In this document: piece after piece, positions 63,201 to 64,000 of the stretch
Layout: each line of letters begins with the position of its first letter
Position numbering within the stretch: position 1 is the stretch's first letter
Assembly: GCA_964471825.1 (NCBI GenBank)
Contig: CAYYKD010000007.1
Span: 59,928-123,927 of the forward strand
DNA length: 64,000 nt
Reading direction: 5' to 3'
Source: CAYYKD01 sp964471825
Lineage (GTDB): Bacteria > Spirochaetota > GWE2-31-10 > CAYYKD01
Made by a program: the position numbers and the translations under genes
The notes under the pieces: model-generated
The model's input: the letters and a program-made list of their open reading frames with translations, nothing else
Database searches by the model: none
What the model was told of the DNA's origin: nothing

Positions 63201-63658
63201 TTAATGAGTCAGACTTGCAGATCCCCTTAGATGGATCTTCATTTGATGATTTTTCTTTTGCCGATTTAGAGGATGAGATAAATATGATTCTTCAGAAAGG
63301 GTTTGATCCGGGGACTATTCCGGTTGAGGAGTTAACAACAGATTATAATGATTCATTTGAGATCGAGGAAATATCATTTGATGAAGAATCTGATGATTTT
63401 ACAATTATTGATCTTGAAAATGACACAGATTTAGATGATATCGCATATTTTGACGATATGAGTATTGATATTGATAAGATATTAGATGAAGATAATCTGA
63501 TGGAAGAAAAAATGATACTGCAGGATCTGGAGGATTTCCTTAAAATTACCTTTGAGGAGCCTATCCAATCTATGCCTGATTTTAAAGTTAAAAAAAGAAA
63601 TAATCATAAAGAAATAATTCATTCATCAGACTCTCTATTCTCATTTCCGGAAATCTAA
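60287..63658 (+). CDS. large TPR protein with extremely acidic C-terminal half
   Basis: An 1,123-residue protein without signal peptide. Residues 1-310 are about eight or nine TPR units (such as PKLFLMLGDIFYNQKNYKKSY, SDIYSNLGLLYLDLGEMDLA, KAYNNLAAIYELESRDDDAL), and more degenerate ones reach about 490. A charged coiled coil follows at about 505-540 (RAEEEESAKIEKKRVEETA). From about 560 to the end the chain is dominated by Asp and Glu with hydrophobic spots such as SGLDGMKLDDSDFDQSFLDG. A motif, G-x-IKV-x-EEDEDI, occurs twice (ending INY and IDW). Probably cytoplasmic, acting as a scaffold; no function can be named. GGAGGGG precedes the ATG. Confidence 0.82.
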   Translation: MSKETDEMLKRAQYSIRLRDYESAVKNITGTIRSDPSYKNNPKLFLMLGDIFYNQKNYKKSYEYYSFVLRIDPNNIDGLFNMGRVLKALGHVDKALSAYKKASEIDNKRSDILVAIGELYRENNDIDHSKEFYYKALKANPKNSDIYSNLGLLYLDLGEMDLAEDILNKGLKFDANDPLIHYNLGVIQDSRNDLAGAYEEYKKATHYRPNHKEALNNLGQICEKLGDYQGARRSFLKAISVDDKYIKAYNNLAAIYELESRDDDALTEYDKVKRIDPENTQAIERLSELNFKKGDYAGALSNFRKLIEKKVDDKELLLKASESVGKAGSKDELKKVLSYMIETHSKDVEVLQRAAQLYLQYDLVSESELVYNRLTELSGDKPENELLKSKILFKSGNFQQALKVSNSVADEFKDEEAMLLEITLLIKLKQFDKALTVISRIKRNKFNNRIIDQLLLKIYNGLGLIEEANNLINSMQSDLIDVPENLSYLNEDEENIKVIFSNISELYKIKRAEEEESAKIEKKRVEETALKKVIEDRIGRIKQFDQSPVIKIGDKKFERFVEEDDEEVDLEKLEKEVIIAKERMLAGEDLPESSLLNLIEDDKDDKRKSETESAVNDFISTLMNSDKIKEMIDEKKNDYNDKQSEDEIKADEVEVTDDDSDESQLQVTEENENESNMSDEEDKKGENLIGAPIPEEEDTLNTDESELSTEQSDQENSELSDSEAIDSNDVLNVQGGEIKVTEEDEDINYDNDGENDEEIVDSILDDMENIDAELDTSRIDEYDPDLSKLELDDLNTDEVNPENYSGLDESSGLDGMKLDDSDFDQSFLDGLDGLDSLNSNEPFDFDDDSLLERVIDDLNSLSDDSILGDDLFNFDNFDVSDDRMSYDDMNFEGNETIPDDEITGDKFGQIKVEEEDEDIDWGNEFDPAEYGFGSEKNDDHEISFDSDFENGFNDQMDTMHDDSVFDNGFDKFNESDLQIPLDGSSFDDFSFADLEDEINMILQKGFDPGTIPVEELTTDYNDSFEIEEISFDEESDDFTIIDLENDTDLDDIAYFDDMSIDIDKILDEDNLMEEKMILQDLEDFLKITFEEPIQSMPDFKVKKRNNHKEIIHSSDSLFSFPEI

Positions 63659-63683
63659 AATAATTCATGTAGTTAATTTGAAA

Positions 63684-64000
63684 TTAGGATTCTCTTTTCT
63701 CAAAATCAAACTGCAGGACATTCCGAATCTCACTTCCAAACACAATGCCAACCTCAAAAACACTCTTACCCTCAAGTCCGACATATTTCTCAGCATAGTT
63801 CATCTCTCGTATCTGCTTTAGTGCCGCATTCTCTCCAAGTTTATCTCTCTTCTCCCTAATCTCAGCTACGTGTCCTCTGTGTTCTCCGTGGTTAACCTCA
63901 CTCCCACCCTTTACCAGCTTGATCTCCATAATGTATATGTTATCCCCAAGCATAACAGTCATATCAACCTGTCCCTGATTGGTTATATCCTCAGCGATGA
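63684..64000 (-). CDS. PD-(D/E)XK nuclease-like protein of the AAA-ATPase_like/DUF1703 type (5' part outside the window)
   Basis: The minus-strand frame is open from base 64000 down to the stop at 63684, so only the C-terminal 105 residues or so are present. GQVDMTVMLGDNIYIMEIKL gives the D...(E)xK catalytic core of the PDDEXK_9/DUF1703 domain, and ALKQIREMNYAEKY, VFEVGIVFGSEIRNV and LQFDFE match its end. Such proteins usually have an AAA-like ATPase in front and are abundant, often multicopy, in spirochaetes and Bacteroidetes. Between IKL and ALKQIRE lies an extra segment of about 26 residues containing VNHGEHRGHVAEIREKR, which looks like an inserted repeat (see the repeat entry). The gene is convergent with the TPR gene, 25 bp apart. 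Confidence 0.72.
   Translation of the reverse strand, partial: IAEDITNQGQVDMTVMLGDNIYIMEIKLVKGGSEVNHGEHRGHVAEIREKRDKLGENAALKQIREMNYAEKYVGLEGKSVFEVGIVFGSEIRNVLQFDFEKRES
63846..63896 (-). repeat. in-frame interspersed-repeat-like segment with 9-base periodicity
   Basis: On the minus strand the DNA reads ACCACGGAG AACACAGAG GACACGTAG, three 9-base units of the type R-ACAC-N-GAG, within the PD-(D/E)XK gene and encoding NHGEHRGHV. This resembles the ACCACGGAGAACACGGAGG-type short dispersed repeats known from many bacterial genomes. It keeps the frame and sits where homologues have a short loop. Confidence 0.6.

Noticed and set aside
1..64000. CRISPR arrays, tRNA or rRNA genes, insertion sequences, prophage
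   Set aside because: No spaced direct repeats, cloverleaf sequences, conserved rRNA segments, transposase motifs or phage structural genes were seen.

Overview
The window is AT-rich DNA from a Gram-negative-type (diderm) bacterium, probably an anaerobe. Pointers to a diderm are TonB-dependent receptor and beta-barrel proteins, many lipoproteins, a SurA/PpiC-type periplasmic protein and FecR. Pointers to anaerobic metabolism are the radical-type acyl-CoA dehydratase activase and a B12-controlled uptake locus. The relaxed lipoprotein boxes (FSAC, FFSC, VSGC), CARDB-containing C1 proteases, 7TM-DISM and CHASE2 cyclases and a DUF1703-type PD-(D/E)XK protein most resemble Spirochaetota. That assignment is inference and no marker gene here settles it. 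Four runs of N and three single-base lesions in otherwise intact genes suggest a scaffolded draft or metagenome assembly. No rRNA, tRNA, CRISPR array, transposase or phage gene was seen.

Layout. 1-3.2 kb: 3' part of a giant activase/2-hydroxyacyl-CoA dehydratase fusion. 3.4-6.1 kb: a papain-family lipoprotein protease whose catalytic motifs are in an unusual order, followed by a chagasin-type inhibitor lipoprotein. 6.3-8.9 kb: isoaspartyl dipeptidase and, convergent, ornithine aminotransferase. 9.0-11.8 kb: cobalamin riboswitch, small lipoprotein and a BtuB-like receptor interrupted by one stop codon. 11.9-13.5 kb: ketoacyl-ACP synthase and ACP. 13.7-24.5 kb: two class III adenylate cyclases (7TM-DISM type and CHASE2 type) flanking an envelope operon of two barrels, a small exported protein, FecR and a propeller lipoprotein. 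24.6-27 kb: Na/Pi cotransporter, a small membrane protein and a candidate small RNA with its own promoter and terminator.

27.2-39 kb: a PpiC/SurA-like protein, then a dense two-component block. It runs rightward as REC-HK, REC-PAS-HK and an NtrC-family sigma-54 activator, and leftward as an HD-GYP regulator and three histidine kinases with receiver domains. 39-51.2 kb: a chemotaxis operon of cheA, four MCP genes, cheY, cheW, cheR, cheB and two stand-alone receivers. No flagellar or pilus genes are seen. The region before cheA holds tandem dyads, a sigma-54-like -24/-12 element and a 23-codon leader ORF, so the NtrC-type regulator nearby could drive this operon.

51.3-57.2 kb: tig-clpP-clpX-lon proteostasis cluster, with clpP/clpX/lon and the next gene overlapping by 4 nt. 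57.2-63.7 kb: a 2-hydroxyacid dehydrogenase gene with one in-frame stop, a rhodanese lipoprotein, a LamG/FN3 exported protein and a large TPR protein with a very acidic tail. At the right edge is a partial PD-(D/E)XK gene carrying what looks like an in-frame interspersed repeat.

Most interesting: the permuted protease/inhibitor pair, the candidate sRNA with a C-rich loop matching a local ribosome binding site, the tandem-dyad plus sigma-54 arrangement before cheA, an MshEN-like (c-di-GMP type) module inside CheA, and the repeat peptide in the terminal nuclease-like gene.
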